64,000 nt of DNA, taken from Brevibacterium sp. CCUG 69071. GTDB taxonomy: Bacteria; Actinomycetota; Actinomycetes; Actinomycetales; Brevibacteriaceae. The position numbers and the translations under genes were made by a program. The notes below the pieces were generated by a model. It worked only from the letters and a program-made list of their open reading frames with translations, was not told the origin of the DNA and made no database searches. Numbering within the stretch: the stretch's first letter is position 1; the number at the start of each line of letters is the position of its first letter. Below are positions 63,883 to 64,000 of the stretch, one piece after another. The stretch spans positions 1,054,001-1,118,000 of the forward strand of contig NZ_PGFV01000001.1 in NCBI RefSeq assembly GCF_021023135.1, read 5' to 3'.

Positions 63883-64000
63883 TGTGAGTCCTTCACCAGC
63901 TGCAGCACCGTCTCGACCACCTGGTCGAAGTCGATGTCGCTGGTATCGAGTGTGTAGACGCCGTCGGCGGCTTCGAGGAAGCTCGTCGTCGCCGAGTCCT
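63879..64000 (-). CDS. cmk: Cytidylate kinase, C-terminal end (cut by window edge)
   Basis: The last 40 codons of a gene that continues beyond the right edge. The visible part reads [21 protein letters not shown] then [13 protein letters not shown], matching the C-terminus of cytidylate kinase (Asp/Glu-rich AADGVxxxDTSDL pattern). The stop overlaps the der start (ATGA), giving the conserved cmk-der order. It phosphorylates CMP and dCMP. Confidence 0.85.
   Translation of the reverse strand, partial: DSATTSFLEAADGVYTLDTSDIDFDQVVETVLQLVKDSQ

Overview
The window is chromosomal DNA from a high-GC actinobacterium. This rests on an intact division and cell wall (dcw) cluster with SepF, YggT and DivIVA beside it, on the idsA / Rv2175c-like / pknL / aroG neighbourhood known from mycobacteria and corynebacteria, on the gcvH / garA / DUF151 neighbourhood, and on many GTG starts and 1-8 nt gene overlaps. 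MurE carries the DNPR motif typical of meso-diaminopimelate-adding enzymes, so the peptidoglycan is probably of the mDAP type. Together these suggest a member of the Micrococcales; Brevibacterium is a reasonable but unproven guess. I see no prophage, insertion sequence, CRISPR array or rRNA. One tRNA is present.

Layout. 1-21349 is almost all on the minus strand: the 5' part of dnaE, an RluA-type pseudouridine synthase, lspA, divIVA, yggT, sepF, pgeF, ftsZ, ftsQ, murC, murG, ftsW, murD, mraY, murF, murE, ftsI, ftsL, rsmH and mraZ. These build lipid II, run the septal transglycosylase/transpeptidase pair and place the Z ring. 21350-21855 is a control region between mraZ and the divergent moxR / DUF58 / transglutaminase operon. 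It contains periodic GTGG repeats that look like MraZ operators. 26728-29194 holds a DUF218 protein, a DUF3040 protein and DNA polymerase IV. 29293-38308 holds a lipoprotein, a prenyl diphosphate synthase, the Rv2175c-like regulator, a LysM transglycosylase coupled to a PASTA kinase, class II DAHP synthase, a DUF151 protein, a GarA/OdhI-type FHA protein with an unusual low-complexity N-terminus, and gcvH.

38541-45397 holds tRNA-Pro(GGG), three transporters, a VTT-domain membrane protein and an amidohydrolase. 45563-50987 is the most unusual locus: a 1375-residue Pls-type (epsilon-poly-lysine synthetase-like) non-ribosomal peptide synthetase, translationally overlapped by an M1 metallopeptidase. 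This is a candidate for synthesis and turnover of a cationic isopeptide homopolymer. 51070-53162 is a GNAT enzyme plus a MATE exporter. 53215-60225 is a thiolase and an SDR reductase, divergent from a complete livKHMGF-type ABC importer. The window ends with a Sua5/YciO protein, an AI-2E family protein, der and the 3' end of cmk.

Best leads: the Pls/M1 pair; the GTGG operator arrays around mraZ; the GarA homologue lacking the usual N-terminal phospho-switch; FtsW with a histone-tail-like Lys/Ser extension; and the LysM transglycosylase without a visible export signal. All calls come from reading the sequence; no database search was run.
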